This document shows positions 1-8,810 of a stretch of DNA of 56,575 nucleotides, piece after piece. The position numbers and the translations under genes are program-made. The notes beneath the pieces are model-generated. The model was not told the DNA's origin. It searched no databases and saw only the letters and a program-made list of their open reading frames with translations. Every line of letters starts with the position of its first letter. Position 1 is the stretch's first letter. This stretch comes from Eubacteriales bacterium (GTDB lineage Bacteria; Bacillota; Clostridia; Lachnospirales; Lachnospiraceae): assembly GCA_030536575.1 (NCBI GenBank), contig JAUNPS010000031.1, positions 1 through 56,575 on the forward strand. Direction: 5' to 3'.

Positions 1-50
1 AGACGAAATCTTCGTGTTTTAGAAAAACAAATAAAAGTTTAAGCGTCAGA

Positions 51-70
51 GCTGCCTGTTTACGGGCAGC
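51..70. other. Small hairpin at window edge
   Basis: A 6-bp GCTGCC/GGCAGC stem with an 8-nt loop lies just before the ispF promoter. It has no following T-run, so it is at best part of the end of an upstream transcript that lies outside the window. Confidence 0.3.
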
Positions 71-71
71 G

Positions 72-100
72 TTGCCCATGCGGACAAAGTATGCTATACT
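72..100 (+). promoter_or_regulatory. Putative sigma-70 type promoter of ispF
   Basis: TTGCCC and TATACT are separated by 17 nt. The predicted transcription start is about 25 nt upstream of the ispF ATG, with the Shine-Dalgarno sequence CAGGAGG just before the start codon. Confidence 0.55.
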
Positions 101-130
101 GGAGAAAATGACAAGAAACAGGAGGATAAC

Positions 131-664
131 ATGCGGGTAGGAATAGGATATGACGTCCACCGCCTCACCGAGGGCAGAAAGCTTATCCTGGGCGGTGTGG
201 AAATACCATACGAAAAAGGACTCCTGGGCCACTCAGACGCGGACGTACTGATCCACGCCATTATGGATGCGCTGTTGGGTGCAGCGGCCCTTGGAGACAT
301 TGGCAAACATTTTCCGGATACGGATCCGGCCTATGAAGGCATTTCCAGCATGGAACTGCTGAAGAGAGTAGGCCAGCTTTTAGAGGAACATAACTACGTG
401 ATCGAAAACATCGACGCCACCGTGATCGCCCAGCGCCCGAAACTGCGCCCCTACATGGAAGAGATGGAGCAGAACTTATGCGGCGCCCTTGGCATTGAGC
501 GGAACCAGCTGAACCTGAAAGCCACCACCGAAGAAGGCCTCGGCTTTACCGGTTCCGGCGAAGGCATGGCCGCTCAGGCGATCTGTATGCTGATGCCGCT
601 CCTTGATCTGGCAGATCTGGATCGGATGGGCGGATGCGGAGGGTGCGGCGGCTGTGGAAACTAG
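131..664 (+). CDS. ispF: 2-C-methyl-D-erythritol 2,4-cyclodiphosphate synthase
   Basis: Cytoplasmic MEP-pathway enzyme that cyclises CDP-methylerythritol 2-phosphate on the way to isoprenoids. The N-terminus [12 protein letters not shown] carries the zinc ligands Asp8 and His10, and His42 sits in [11 protein letters not shown]. The LGHSDADVL loop and the [15 protein letters not shown] substrate loop are also family features. The ATG is preceded by CAGGAGG. At 177 residues it is about 18 longer than usual: after the normal end (AICMLM) comes a tail finishing in Gly-Cys repeats (GGCGGCGGCGN). The DNA of this tail includes the probable ribosome binding site of the next gene, which overlaps by 11 nt, so the two genes are probably translationally coupled. 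The identification is secure; the role of the tail is unknown. Confidence 0.97.
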   Translation: MRVGIGYDVHRLTEGRKLILGGVEIPYEKGLLGHSDADVLIHAIMDALLGAAALGDIGKHFPDTDPAYEGISSMELLKRVGQLLEEHNYVIENIDATVIAQRPKLRPYMEEMEQNLCGALGIERNQLNLKATTEEGLGFTGSGEGMAAQAICMLMPLLDLADLDRMGGCGGCGGCGN

Positions 665-1712
665 AGAGATCCGAAAGCTTCCTAGAAGGGAACACGACCG
701 CACCAGAGAACTCTACGAAACCGTATTTTCCGAGGACAGCCGGCAGTTTGTAGATTATTATTATGACCAGGTCGCGGACGAAAACGAGATTTACACCGTG
801 GAGGAAAATGGGACGATCTGTTCTATGCTCCACCTGAATCCCTATGCCGTCCACCTGGGGAGCCAGGTTTTTGACCTGCATTACATTGTAGCTGTAGCCA
901 CCAGGGAGGCGTACCGCCATCAGGGTATGATGAAAAGCCTTTTGAAGAAAGCACTGGAAGATATGCGGGAGCGGGAAGAGCCCTTTACCTTCCTGATGCC
1001 AGCGGATGCGGCGATTTATCAGCCTTTTGGGTTTACGTATATTTCGAAGCGGAATTACCGGGTCTTCGAACCCAAGGATTACCGGGGCTTACCTGCCCTG
1101 GAAAATTATCCGGCGACAATGGCGGACGTGCCGGATCTGGCCTGGATTTCCGAGCGGATCCTAAGCCAGGACTACGAGGTTTATACGAAGCGGACAGAAA
1201 CCTATTTCGCAAGACTTCTCGACGAGCAGGAAGCCCAGCGGGGAGAAGTGGTGATCCTTGCAGAGAACCGGGATCCGAAGGGCTATCTGGTCTACAGTGC
1301 GGAGGACGCCCATGTGGAAATCCGGGAACTGGCTGTGGAAAAGGGCTGTGAAGAGCGCGTAATGGGAGCTCTTGCGGACTGCTTTTTTTACGATGAAGGG
1401 GTAAAAATGTACGGCTTCCCGAAGAGCCTGGAGACCGAAGATACCATTGTAACTCCCTTCCTGATGGGAAGAATCGTCTGCCTTCCGGCTCTGGTAAAGA
1501 GCCTGCGCCGGGAGAACCCTGCAGAATTTTTCTTCCGGCTTACCGACGACCTGCTTCCGGAAAACAGCGGCTGTTACCGGTGCCGGATCGGGAAGGACGG
1601 CGGGGAGCTTGTGCGGCTGGATTTTTCGGAAGAGCTGGAAGCGGTGACGCCGGGAGCGCTTCTGGAAAGGCTGATTCCGCCAGATACGGTCTTTTTGCAC
1701 GAAGTGGTGTGA
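654..1712 (+). CDS. Eis-like GNAT family N-acetyltransferase
   Basis: About 352 residues, starting at GTG 654 ([10 protein letters not shown]). The GGAGGG at 638-643, inside the end of ispF, is the probable Shine-Dalgarno sequence. The frame stays open further upstream, but those codons only shadow ispF. The N-terminal half is a GNAT fold with the acetyl-CoA loop region around [17 protein letters not shown] (residues about 80-97) and a second motif at [15 protein letters not shown]. The length and the C-terminal half ([20 protein letters not shown] onward) fit the Eis type, which has tandem GNAT lobes and an SCP2-like C-terminal domain. Family members acetylate amines, including aminoglycosides in mycobacterial Eis; the substrate here cannot be told from sequence. 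Confidence 0.82.
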   Translation: METREIRKLPRREHDRTRELYETVFSEDSRQFVDYYYDQVADENEIYTVEENGTICSMLHLNPYAVHLGSQVFDLHYIVAVATREAYRHQGMMKSLLKKALEDMREREEPFTFLMPADAAIYQPFGFTYISKRNYRVFEPKDYRGLPALENYPATMADVPDLAWISERILSQDYEVYTKRTETYFARLLDEQEAQRGEVVILAENRDPKGYLVYSAEDAHVEIRELAVEKGCEERVMGALADCFFYDEGVKMYGFPKSLETEDTIVTPFLMGRIVCLPALVKSLRRENPAEFFFRLTDDLLPENSGCYRCRIGKDGGELVRLDFSEELEAVTPGALLERLIPPDTVFLHEVV

Positions 1713-1718
1713 CGCTAG

Positions 1719-1747
1719 TTGACAAACGTTCGATTCTTTTATAGACT
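1719..1747 (+). promoter_or_regulatory. Putative promoter of the cysS-mrnC-rlmB operon
   Basis: A consensus TTGACA and TAGACT are spaced by 17 nt, between the acetyltransferase stop and cysS. The leader of about 40 nt is too short for a T-box, so cysS does not seem to be controlled by a tRNA-sensing leader here. Confidence 0.65.
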
Positions 1748-1792
1748 AAAAGGAAGCCGCCCCCAGGGCGAAAGAGAAGAGAGGAAAACAGG

Positions 1793-3199
1793 ATGAAGGT
1801 TTATAACACACTGACCAAACGAAAAGAAGAATTCGAACCGCTGGTTCCGGGAAAGGTAAGCATGTACGTCTGCGGCCCCACGGTTTATAACTATATCCAC
1901 ATCGGGAACGCCCGTCCGATGATCGTATTCGATACCGCCCGCAGATATATGGAGCACAAGGGCTATGAGGTCAATTTTGTATCGAATTTTACGGACGTGG
2001 ACGATAAGATCATTGCGAAAGCCATCGAAGAAGGCGTATCCGCCCAGGAGATCTCGGAGCGCTACATTGCCGAGTGCAAAAAGGACATGGCTGCTATGAA
2101 TGTAAAGCCGGCCACCACCCATCCCCAGGCCACCCAGGAGATTGCCGGGATGCTGGAGATGATCGAAGACCTGATTGAAAAAGGCTATGCCTATAATGTA
2201 AACGGAACCGTCTATTTCCGCACCCGGAAATTCAAAGAATACGGAAAACTCTCCCACAAAAATCTGGACGACCTCCGTTCCGGAAACCGCTCCCTCCTGG
2301 TGACCGGAGAGGATCAGAAAGAAGATCCCTTGGATTTCGTGCTCTGGAAGCCGAAAAAAGAAGGCGAGCCCTTCTGGGAATCTTCCTGGAGCGAGGGACG
2401 GCCGGGCTGGCATATCGAGTGCTCCGTGATGGCGAAAAAGTACCTGGGCGAGGAGATTGATATCCACGCAGGCGGCGAAGACCTGATTTTCCCGCACCAT
2501 GAAAATGAGATCGCCCAAAGCGAATGCTGCAATGGAAAGCCCTTCGCCAAATATTGGCTGCACAATGGCTTCTTAAACATCGATAACCGAAAAATGTCAA
2601 AATCCCTTGGCAATTTCTTCACCGTGCGCGAAATCAGCGAAAAATACGACCTGCAGGTACTGCGGATGTTCATGTTAAGCGCCCACTACCGCAGCCCGTT
2701 AAATTTCAGCGCCGAACTGATGGAAGCCTCGAAAAACTCCCTGGAACGCATCCGGAATGCCGTTTCGAACTTAAAGCATTTGCTGGAAAAAGCGCCGGCC
2801 GGAGAGATGACAGCGGAAGAAACAGCATTGCTCCCGGAACTGGAAAGCTTTGAGACGAAATTCGACGCCGCCATGGACGACGACTTTAACACCGCCGATG
2901 CGGTTTCCGCGATTTTTGAACTGGTACGCTTTGCGAACACCAGTGTAAACGAAACCAGCACGGCCGCCTTTGTACAGGCCGTATCCGACAAGATCGTGAA
3001 ACTTGCGGATGTCCTGGGCCTGATCGTTGTGACCGAAGAGGAGATGCTGGACGAAGAGATCGAAAAGCTGATCGAAGAGCGTCAGGCTGCCAGAAAAGCG
3101 CGGGATTTCAAGCGCGCGGACGCGATCCGTGATGAGCTTCTGGAAAAAGGCATCATCCTGGAAGATACCAGAGAAGGTGTGAAATGGAAGAGGGCGTAG
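1793..3199 (+). CDS. cysS: Cysteinyl-tRNA synthetase
   Basis: Class I aminoacyl-tRNA synthetase that charges tRNA-Cys in the cytoplasm. It has 468 residues, the normal length. The zinc ligand Cys27 is in MYVCGPTVYN, and the HIGH-type signature reads HIGN at 36-39. Further zinc-site residues are in WHIECSVMA and GGEDLIFPHHENE, and the KMSKS signature (RKMSKSLGNF) is near residue 267. The start is ATG after a Shine-Dalgarno GAGAGGA. The gene overlaps mrnC by 16 nt, the usual arrangement in Firmicutes. Confidence 0.98.
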   Translation: MKVYNTLTKRKEEFEPLVPGKVSMYVCGPTVYNYIHIGNARPMIVFDTARRYMEHKGYEVNFVSNFTDVDDKIIAKAIEEGVSAQEISERYIAECKKDMAAMNVKPATTHPQATQEIAGMLEMIEDLIEKGYAYNVNGTVYFRTRKFKEYGKLSHKNLDDLRSGNRSLLVTGEDQKEDPLDFVLWKPKKEGEPFWESSWSEGRPGWHIECSVMAKKYLGEEIDIHAGGEDLIFPHHENEIAQSECCNGKPFAKYWLHNGFLNIDNRKMSKSLGNFFTVREISEKYDLQVLRMFMLSAHYRSPLNFSAELMEASKNSLERIRNAVSNLKHLLEKAPAGEMTAEETALLPELESFETKFDAAMDDDFNTADAVSAIFELVRFANTSVNETSTAAFVQAVSDKIVKLADVLGLIVVTEEEMLDEEIEKLIEERQAARKARDFKRADAIRDELLEKGIILEDTREGVKWKRA

Positions 3200-3678
3200 G
3201 AAGCATGCTTTCGTCCATGAAGAAGACGTTCGGTTTTCCCGACCGGGATCTCCGGACGTATTCGCCTTTGACCCTGGCCTACATTGGAGATTCCATTTAT
3301 GACCTGGTGATCCGGACGCTGGTGGTGGAGAGCGGAAACTGTCCGCCCCAGAAGCTCCATAAAAAGGCCAGCAGCCTTGTGAAGGCTCAGGCCCAGGCGG
3401 AAATGATCGAACGCCTGCTTCCGTTTCTGACGGAGGAGGAGCAGCAGATTTACCGCCGCGGGCGAAATGCCAAGTCCTACACGATGGCCAAGAACGCCAC
3501 AATGCACGACTACCGGAAAGCCACCGGACTGGAAGCGGTCATGGGCTATCTGTATCTGAAAGATGAGACGGAGCGGCTGCTGGAGCTGGTGAAAATCGGG
3601 CTGGATGGGGCCGCTGCACAGGAGGACGCCTGTAAGAGTACGAAAGACACGGAAAGGGAGAACGAGCATGAGATATGA
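3184..3678 (+). CDS. mrnC: Mini-ribonuclease III
   Basis: RNase III catalytic domain without a double-stranded-RNA-binding domain; the family matures 23S rRNA ends. The catalytic Asp lies in LAYIGDSIYDL (residues 31-41), and the second acidic site lies in ATGLEAVMGYLYL. The RGRNAK segment near residue 97 is typical. It starts at ATG 3184 inside the end of cysS after AAGGTG; a later ATG at 3205 is possible. The tail after about residue 143 (ACKSTKDTEREN) is poorly conserved and overlaps the start of rlmB. Confidence 0.93.
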   Translation: MEEGVGSMLSSMKKTFGFPDRDLRTYSPLTLAYIGDSIYDLVIRTLVVESGNCPPQKLHKKASSLVKAQAQAEMIERLLPFLTEEEQQIYRRGRNAKSYTMAKNATMHDYRKATGLEAVMGYLYLKDETERLLELVKIGLDGAAAQEDACKSTKDTERENEHEI

Positions 3679-4408
3679 AGAACTGACGATCGAAGGGCGG
3701 AATCCGGTCATGGAAGCCTTCCGCTCCGGAAAGCCCATCGACAAGCTTTTTGTCCTGGACGGCTGCCAGGACGGCCCGGTGCGCTCCATTATCCGGGAAG
3801 CCAGGAAGCATGATACGATCCTGAATTTTGTCACCAGGGAGCGCCTGGATCAGATGTCGGAGACTGGGAAGCATCAGGGTGTGATCGCTTATGCGGCGGC
3901 CTACGAGTACGCGCAGGTGTCGGACATTCTGGAAAATGCGAAGAAAAAAGGGGAGCCTCCTTTTGTATTCCTGCTGGATAACATCGAAGATCCCCATAAT
4001 CTGGGCGCGATCATCCGTACCGCGAATCTGGCAGGCGCACACGGCGTCATCATTCCGAAACATCGGGCCGTGGGCCTGACAGCCACGGTGGCGAAGGCTT
4101 CCGCGGGGGCGTTAAACTATACGCCGGTGGCGAAAGTGGCGAACCTGGGGAATACGATCGAAGACCTGAAAAAAGAGGGGCTGTGGTTTGTCTGCGCCGA
4201 TATGGGCGGAGAAGTGATGTACCGTCTGAACCTGTCCGGGCCGATTGGCCTGGTGATTGGAAATGAAGGGAATGGCGTCAGCCGCCTGATTCGGGAGAAA
4301 TGCGACTACATTGCGTCGATTCCGATGAAGGGGGATATCGATTCCCTGAATGCGTCTGTGGCGGCAGGCGTGCTGGCCTACGAGATCGTCCGGCAGAGGA
4401 TGGGATGA
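3668..4408 (+). CDS. rlmB: 23S rRNA 2'-O-ribose methyltransferase RlmB (SpoU/TrmH family)
   Basis: SPOUT-class methyltransferase of 246 residues. An N-terminal substrate-binding domain begins with YEELTIEGRNPVMEA. The three SpoU motifs follow: NIEDPHNLGAIIRTA, GLVIGNEGNGVS, and IPMKGDIDSLNASVAAG, which together form the knotted SAM site. ATG 3668 follows AAAGGGAGAA. The family methylates a guanosine (G2251 in E. coli) in 23S rRNA, though paralogues act on other sites. It overlaps mrnC by 11 nt, giving a cysS-mrnC-rlmB translation operon. Confidence 0.93.
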   Translation: MRYEELTIEGRNPVMEAFRSGKPIDKLFVLDGCQDGPVRSIIREARKHDTILNFVTRERLDQMSETGKHQGVIAYAAAYEYAQVSDILENAKKKGEPPFVFLLDNIEDPHNLGAIIRTANLAGAHGVIIPKHRAVGLTATVAKASAGALNYTPVAKVANLGNTIEDLKKEGLWFVCADMGGEVMYRLNLSGPIGLVIGNEGNGVSRLIREKCDYIASIPMKGDIDSLNASVAAGVLAYEIVRQRMG

Positions 4409-4486
4409 GAGAACAGGCCGCGGGCAGTTTCACAGTGCGGCGGAAGTGGAATATTATGTAAAGACAGAACCGTTTCAGGTGATACT

Positions 4487-5044
4487 GTGTTTACGGTAAT
4501 TTTAGAAATATTGGTATTGGTTACGGCTGTGTCGGTGGATGCCTTCACAGCCGGTTTTGCATATGGGGTGAGCGGCGTAAGGGTGCCGTGGCGCTCCATT
4601 TTTGTTGTTGCAGGGGTTTCCAGCCTGACGCTCTGTGCGGCGCTGCTGGTCGGGAATGCGGCCGGGAGCTGGATTCCGGCAGGTATGGCGGATCGGGTCA
4701 GCTTTTTGATCCTGTTTTTGCTGGGGCTTTGGAAGCTGACGGATCAGGCCAGGCACCAGGAGGATCAGAGGGCGGATCGGAACCGGGATAAGGTTTTATC
4801 ACCAGGGGAGGCTTTGACGCTGGGGCTGGCGCTTTCTGTTGACAGTGTGGCGGCGGGAGTCGGGGCGGGGGTGATCGCGTTTCCGGTGTGGGAGACGCTG
4901 GCGGCTTCGTTTGTTATGGGGATTCTGGCGGTGTGGGGCGGATGGAAGATCGGGCGGACGGTTTCGCGGAAGATCCATTCGAATTTGTACTGGATCAGCG
5001 GGGTTTTGCTGCTGGTGCTGGCGTTTGGAAAGCTGGTAAAATAG
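4487..5044 (+). CDS. ytaF: YtaF-like sporulation membrane protein (MntP/YtaF family)
   Basis: A 185-residue integral membrane protein with about six predicted helices arranged as two related halves. Each half starts with a helix carrying a conserved Asp: VTAVSVDAFTAGFAYG near the N-terminus and LGLALSVDSVAAGVGAG after a hydrophilic central loop (QARHQEDQRADRNRDK). This two-fold layout is that of the MntP (manganese exporter) and YtaF family. The length, short loop and context favour YtaF, which is associated with sporulation. Start is GTG 4487 after AGGTGAT. The cargo is not certain. Confidence 0.75.
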   Translation: MFTVILEILVLVTAVSVDAFTAGFAYGVSGVRVPWRSIFVVAGVSSLTLCAALLVGNAAGSWIPAGMADRVSFLILFLLGLWKLTDQARHQEDQRADRNRDKVLSPGEALTLGLALSVDSVAAGVGAGVIAFPVWETLAASFVMGILAVWGGWKIGRTVSRKIHSNLYWISGVLLLVLAFGKLVK

Positions 5045-5105
5045 TGCGTTACCATGACGGTGTGTGGGCCGGACGGGCGCGGGGAGAGCCGAGCGGGTTC
5101 CCATT

Positions 5106-7832
5106 TCATCGGAGCAATTTTTTTAGCAGAATCAGGATTTCATGCGCTGCAAGGGGCATGGAGGCCAGGAAAATAAGCCCGCCCCACTGGGACAGTGACA
5201 GGCTGCAAGTGTCGAAAGCGCGGATGAAGGAAGGCACTTCCGTAACCAGAAGCTGTAAGAGGAATCCCACCGCAAAGGCGGCTAGCATCATTTTATTGGC
5301 GAGATGGTTCATGCGGAAGACCGACTTTTCCACATCCCGCATGCCGATAGCATGAAAAAGCTGGGAAATGCCGAGTACGGTAAAGGCATAGGTCTGGGAG
5401 CGCGCCAGAATCACGGGAGATTCCAGGAGCATTTTCAGGCCGGAAAGGGTGATCGGGAGGCAGCTTTTGCGCAGCATGTGAATGGGTAGCTGTAAAAAGG
5501 CCGCAATGCTGATGAAAGCGATCAGGAAACCATAAAACAGCGTGCAGGCCAGCCCGCCTCCGGCAAAAAGGCTTTCCTTTTTCGGCCTGGGCGGCTGATT
5601 CATGAAACTTTGCGGGTCATTCGCGTCGACGCCCAGGGCCAGAGCCGGGAGGGAGTCGGTGATCAGGTTAATCCAGAGGATGTGGCTGGGAGCCAGAGGC
5701 GCGGAAAAGCCCAGAACCACGGCAGCCAGCATGGTGATGATTTCGCCGAAGTTCGAGGACAGCAGGAAGAGAATGGATTTTTTGATATTCCCATAAATGC
5801 TGCGGCCTTCGGCGATTGCTTTTTCGATGGTGGAAAAATTGTCGTCGGTGAGAATCAGGTCGGAGGCGTTTTTGGCCACGTCCGTTCCGGCAAGTCCCAT
5901 GGCGATTCCGACGTCCGCCGCCTTCAAGGAGGGCGCGTCGTTGACCCCGTCTCCGGTCATGGCAACGATTTTCCCGGAGGCTTTTAAAAGGTTGACAATC
6001 CGGACTTTGTGCTCCGGAGATACGTGGGCGAAAACGCGGGCCTGACGCAGGGCCAGCGTGAGGGCCTGGTCGTTCATATGCGATAAATCTTCGCCGGAAA
6101 GGCATTCTTCCGGGCGGGCCGCGATGCCCAGTTCTTTGGCGATTGCCAGCGCGGTGTCCGGCTGATCACCGGTGATCATAATCGTGTCCACGCCGGCTTT
6201 TTTCAGGTTCTGAACCGTGACGCGTGCGCCGGGCCGGACGGGATCCCGCATGCCGACAAGACCCAGGAAAATCAGGTTCTGCTCGGTGGGAGCGCTGACG
6301 TTGGTGCGCATGCCTAAGGCCAGCAGGCGGAGGGCCTGGGAGGAGAGGTCTTTTTGGATGCGGCGGATGCGGTCTTTCTCGGCGGCAGTCAAAGGGAGGA
6401 TGTTTCCATCTTTATAGTAATGAGTGGAATGCGCCAGGAGGTCGCCGGGGGAGCCTTTGGTGTAGGAAACTGTACCGGAGGGGCCCCGGTGGAAGGTTGT
6501 CATCATTTTCCGGGAAGAGTCGAAGGGGAGCTCTGCGGTGCGGGGCATGCGTTTTTCTAGGGCAGGCCGGGTCAGATGATGTTTGGCGGCCATGTCGAGG
6601 AGGGCGAGTTCGGTGGGATCGCCGAGGCGGACGGAACCGGGGGCTTTGGCGGCGCGAGCGAGTTCACGGGGGTCAGAGTTTCCGGCGGTGCGAGCGAGTT
6701 CGCGGGCGCCAGGGTTCCCAGCGGCGCGAGTGGGTTCACGGGTGCCAGAGTTCCCGACGGTGTGAGCGGATTCGCGGGCGCCAGGGTTCCCAGCGGCACG
6801 GGAGATTTCGGCGTTGCCGGAGGCAAGTACTGCGTCGTTACAGAGGGTGAAGCCTTCGAGGAAACATTGGTCAAGCTCCGGGGAGAGTTCTTCCACACGG
6901 CAGAGACGCCCGGCGGTGTAGCAGGTTTCGACCGTCATGCGGTTCTGGGTCAGAGTTCCGGTTTTGTCGGAGCAGACAACGCTGACACAGCCCAGGGTCT
7001 CCACGCTGGGGAGCCGCTTGACGATGGTATGTACTTTCACCATGCGGGAGACACTGAGGGCCAGAACCATGGTGACGATTGCGGGAAGCCCTTCGGGGAC
7101 TGCGGCTACGGCCAGGGAAATGGCGGTGAGCAGCATTTCGAAAGTGTCCCGGTGCTGGCAGATTGCAAGAAAAAAGAGCAGGGCGCACAGCAGGAGCGAG
7201 AGGATTCCGAGAAGTTTTCCCAGGTCGGCCAGACGTTTCTGCAGGGGTGTGAGTTCTTCTTTGGACTGATTGATCAGGCGGGCAATTTTCCCGATTTCGG
7301 TATCCATGCCAATTGCGGTCACAATGCCTTCCCCGCGGCCATAGGTGACATTGGTGGACATGTAGGCCTTGTTTTTCCGGCGTGTGTCTTTTTCCACTGG
7401 GATGGATTCTCCGGTCAGGGCGGATTCTTCGATTTTCAGGCTGACGGCGGAGATCAGTTTCAGATCGGCGGGAACCTGGCGTCCGGCTTCCAGGTAGACG
7501 ATGTCGCCGACTTCCAGGTCGCGGGCGGGAATCTCGGTGGGGAGGCCGTCACGCCGGACAAAGGCTTTGGGACTTGTAAGGGTTTTCAGGGCGTCCAGGG
7601 CTTTTTGGGCCTTGCCCTCCTGGATGACGCCAATGACAGCGTTTACCAGAATGACGGTGAAAATGATGGCGGCGTCGCTGTATTCTTTCAGAAGGATGGA
7701 GATGGCAGCGGCGGCCAGAAGGATGTAGATTAAAGGATCATTGATCTGCTCCAGAAAGGACTGCAGGAAAGTCTTGGGCTTTTTTTCTTCGAGGACGTTC
7801 CGGCCCCGTGGGGAGGTGGTCGATGGATTCAT
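5106..7832 (-). CDS. Calcium-type (P2A) P-type ATPase, short N-terminus
   Basis: Membrane ATPase that moves cations, probably Ca2+, across the membrane. Visible motifs in order: LTGESIPVEK (actuator), VAAVPEGLPAIVTMVLALSV (TM4 ion site), DKTGTLTQNRMTVE (phosphorylated Asp), KGSPGDLL (nucleotide binding), MITGDQPDTALAIAKELG and MTGDGVNDAPSLKAADVGIAMG (hinge), then a C-terminal membrane domain. ATG 7832 has GGAAG 8 nt upstream; an in-frame GTG lies at 7841. Two oddities: the N-terminal cation-ATPase domain is reduced to about SPRGRNVLEEKK, roughly 30-40 residues shorter than relatives, and the nucleotide-binding domain holds a 12-residue tandem repeat (6654-6797). It may be functional or decaying. 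Confidence 0.88.
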   Translation of the reverse strand: MNPSTTSPRGRNVLEEKKPKTFLQSFLEQINDPLIYILLAAAAISILLKEYSDAAIIFTVILVNAVIGVIQEGKAQKALDALKTLTSPKAFVRRDGLPTEIPARDLEVGDIVYLEAGRQVPADLKLISAVSLKIEESALTGESIPVEKDTRRKNKAYMSTNVTYGRGEGIVTAIGMDTEIGKIARLINQSKEELTPLQKRLADLGKLLGILSLLLCALLFFLAICQHRDTFEMLLTAISLAVAAVPEGLPAIVTMVLALSVSRMVKVHTIVKRLPSVETLGCVSVVCSDKTGTLTQNRMTVETCYTAGRLCRVEELSPELDQCFLEGFTLCNDAVLASGNAEISRAAGNPGARESAHTVGNSGTREPTRAAGNPGARELARTAGNSDPRELARAAKAPGSVRLGDPTELALLDMAAKHHLTRPALEKRMPRTAELPFDSSRKMMTTFHRGPSGTVSYTKGSPGDLLAHSTHYYKDGNILPLTAAEKDRIRRIQKDLSSQALRLLALGMRTNVSAPTEQNLIFLGLVGMRDPVRPGARVTVQNLKKAGVDTIMITGDQPDTALAIAKELGIAARPEECLSGEDLSHMNDQALTLALRQARVFAHVSPEHKVRIVNLLKASGKIVAMTGDGVNDAPSLKAADVGIAMGLAGTDVAKNASDLILTDDNFSTIEKAIAEGRSIYGNIKKSILFLLSSNFGEIITMLAAVVLGFSAPLAPSHILWINLITDSLPALALGVDANDPQSFMNQPPRPKKESLFAGGGLACTLFYGFLIAFISIAAFLQLPIHMLRKSCLPITLSGLKMLLESPVILARSQTYAFTVLGISQLFHAIGMRDVEKSVFRMNHLANKMMLAAFAVGFLLQLLVTEVPSFIRAFDTCSLSLSQWGGLIFLASMPLAAHEILILLKKLLR
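6654..6797. repeat. 4 x 36-bp tandem repeat inside the P-type ATPase gene
   Basis: Four consecutive 36-bp units start at 6654, 6690, 6726 and 6762. On the minus strand each encodes a 12-residue unit like AGNPGARELART. The repeat keeps the reading frame and falls in the nucleotide-binding domain between the phosphorylation motif and KGSPGDLL. Related ATPases do not normally have this segment. Confidence 0.9.
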
Positions 7833-7993
7833 GGCGGGCACTTCCGGTCTTTTTTTTAATCCAAGCTTATGTGGAAAAAGGAAGGAATATTCCAGGTGGG
7901 ATTCGCCGGAACAGGTGGTGACAGGTGTGCGAAGAAATGGTAAAATAATGGTAAAAGAAGTGCGAAACCAGAGAAGAAAGGAGTGTCTGACTT

Positions 7994-8806
7994 ATGGGAA
8001 GAAAATGGAAACGCAGGATTTTGCTGGAAGCGGTTTTTCTGGCGGCAGCGGCGGGAACCGGCATGTCAGCATCGGCAGAGCAGGGAGCGGATTTTCCGTG
8101 GATGATCCGAGTGAACGGGGAGGTTTATGAATCGGATGGGGAAAAATCCTCTGTTACAGCCCGGTGCGGGATGATGGACGGAGAGATTTCGTCGGAAGTG
8201 GAAGCAGGAGAGGTTCCGGTACAGAATGATCAGTCGAATTTCGGAGTTGGATATGGGTATCAGTATCTGGACGGAGCAATTGACGTTTATATGCCGGAAG
8301 TAGACGAGGGGAGCTGGATTCGATTTGTGAAGGCAGACGGAGAGGGAACGGAGCTTTTCCTTGCGGATGCGCCAGCGTTTTCGCTTACAGATGCGCTTTC
8401 CAGCCGATATGATCCGTTTGAGGTGAAATCCGGAAATTATACGTGGAATTGTGCGGAAAATGGAGTGATGAAGGGGATACAGGCCTGCGGCGCGGCGCCG
8501 CTGGAAGAAGCGGAGATGGAAGCGGCCGCGAAACTAAAACTCCCGGATTATAATCGGATGGATTCCGTGACGTATACCTTTTCGACAGTGGTTGATCCGG
8601 ATGTGCTGACCGTCTCGGTGTGGAGCGCGGAGGCGATTGGAAAGACGGAGGAAAAGGCAGAGACGGAAGAGGTGTATGAGGGAGAAATGCCGATGCTGGA
8701 GCTAGAGGCCGGGAAGGTCTATTTGTTTCAGGCGGAGTGGCTGGAGGAGGCTTTTGAGGAGCGGGGATTTTTCGGAAAGGCGGATTATGTGCTGGTGACG
8801 GAATGA
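7994..8806 (+). CDS. Secreted protein of unknown function
   Basis: I do not recognise this family. The 270-residue product has a clear signal peptide: basic start MGRKWKRR, hydrophobic core, and a probable cleavage after SASA near residue 28. The mature part is acidic, with two Cys (in TARCGMM and QACGA, plus one in TWNCAEN) and alternating strands suggesting a beta-rich domain, for example VNGEVYESDGEKSSVTARCG. ATG 7994 follows AAGGAG by about 10 nt. It is divergent from the ATPase and ends 4 nt from the converging transporter gene. Confidence 0.7.
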   Translation: MGRKWKRRILLEAVFLAAAAGTGMSASAEQGADFPWMIRVNGEVYESDGEKSSVTARCGMMDGEISSEVEAGEVPVQNDQSNFGVGYGYQYLDGAIDVYMPEVDEGSWIRFVKADGEGTELFLADAPAFSLTDALSSRYDPFEVKSGNYTWNCAENGVMKGIQACGAAPLEEAEMEAAAKLKLPDYNRMDSVTYTFSTVVDPDVLTVSVWSAEAIGKTEEKAETEEVYEGEMPMLELEAGKVYLFQAEWLEEAFEERGFFGKADYVLVTE

Positions 8807-8810
8807 GGCT

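Noticed and set aside
1713-1792. T-box leader before cysS
   Set aside because: The interval is only 80 nt and is occupied by a promoter and Shine-Dalgarno sequence.
6576-7733. Plus-strand open frame of 385 codons, Gly-rich
   Set aside because: Shadow of the P-type ATPase gene and its repeat.
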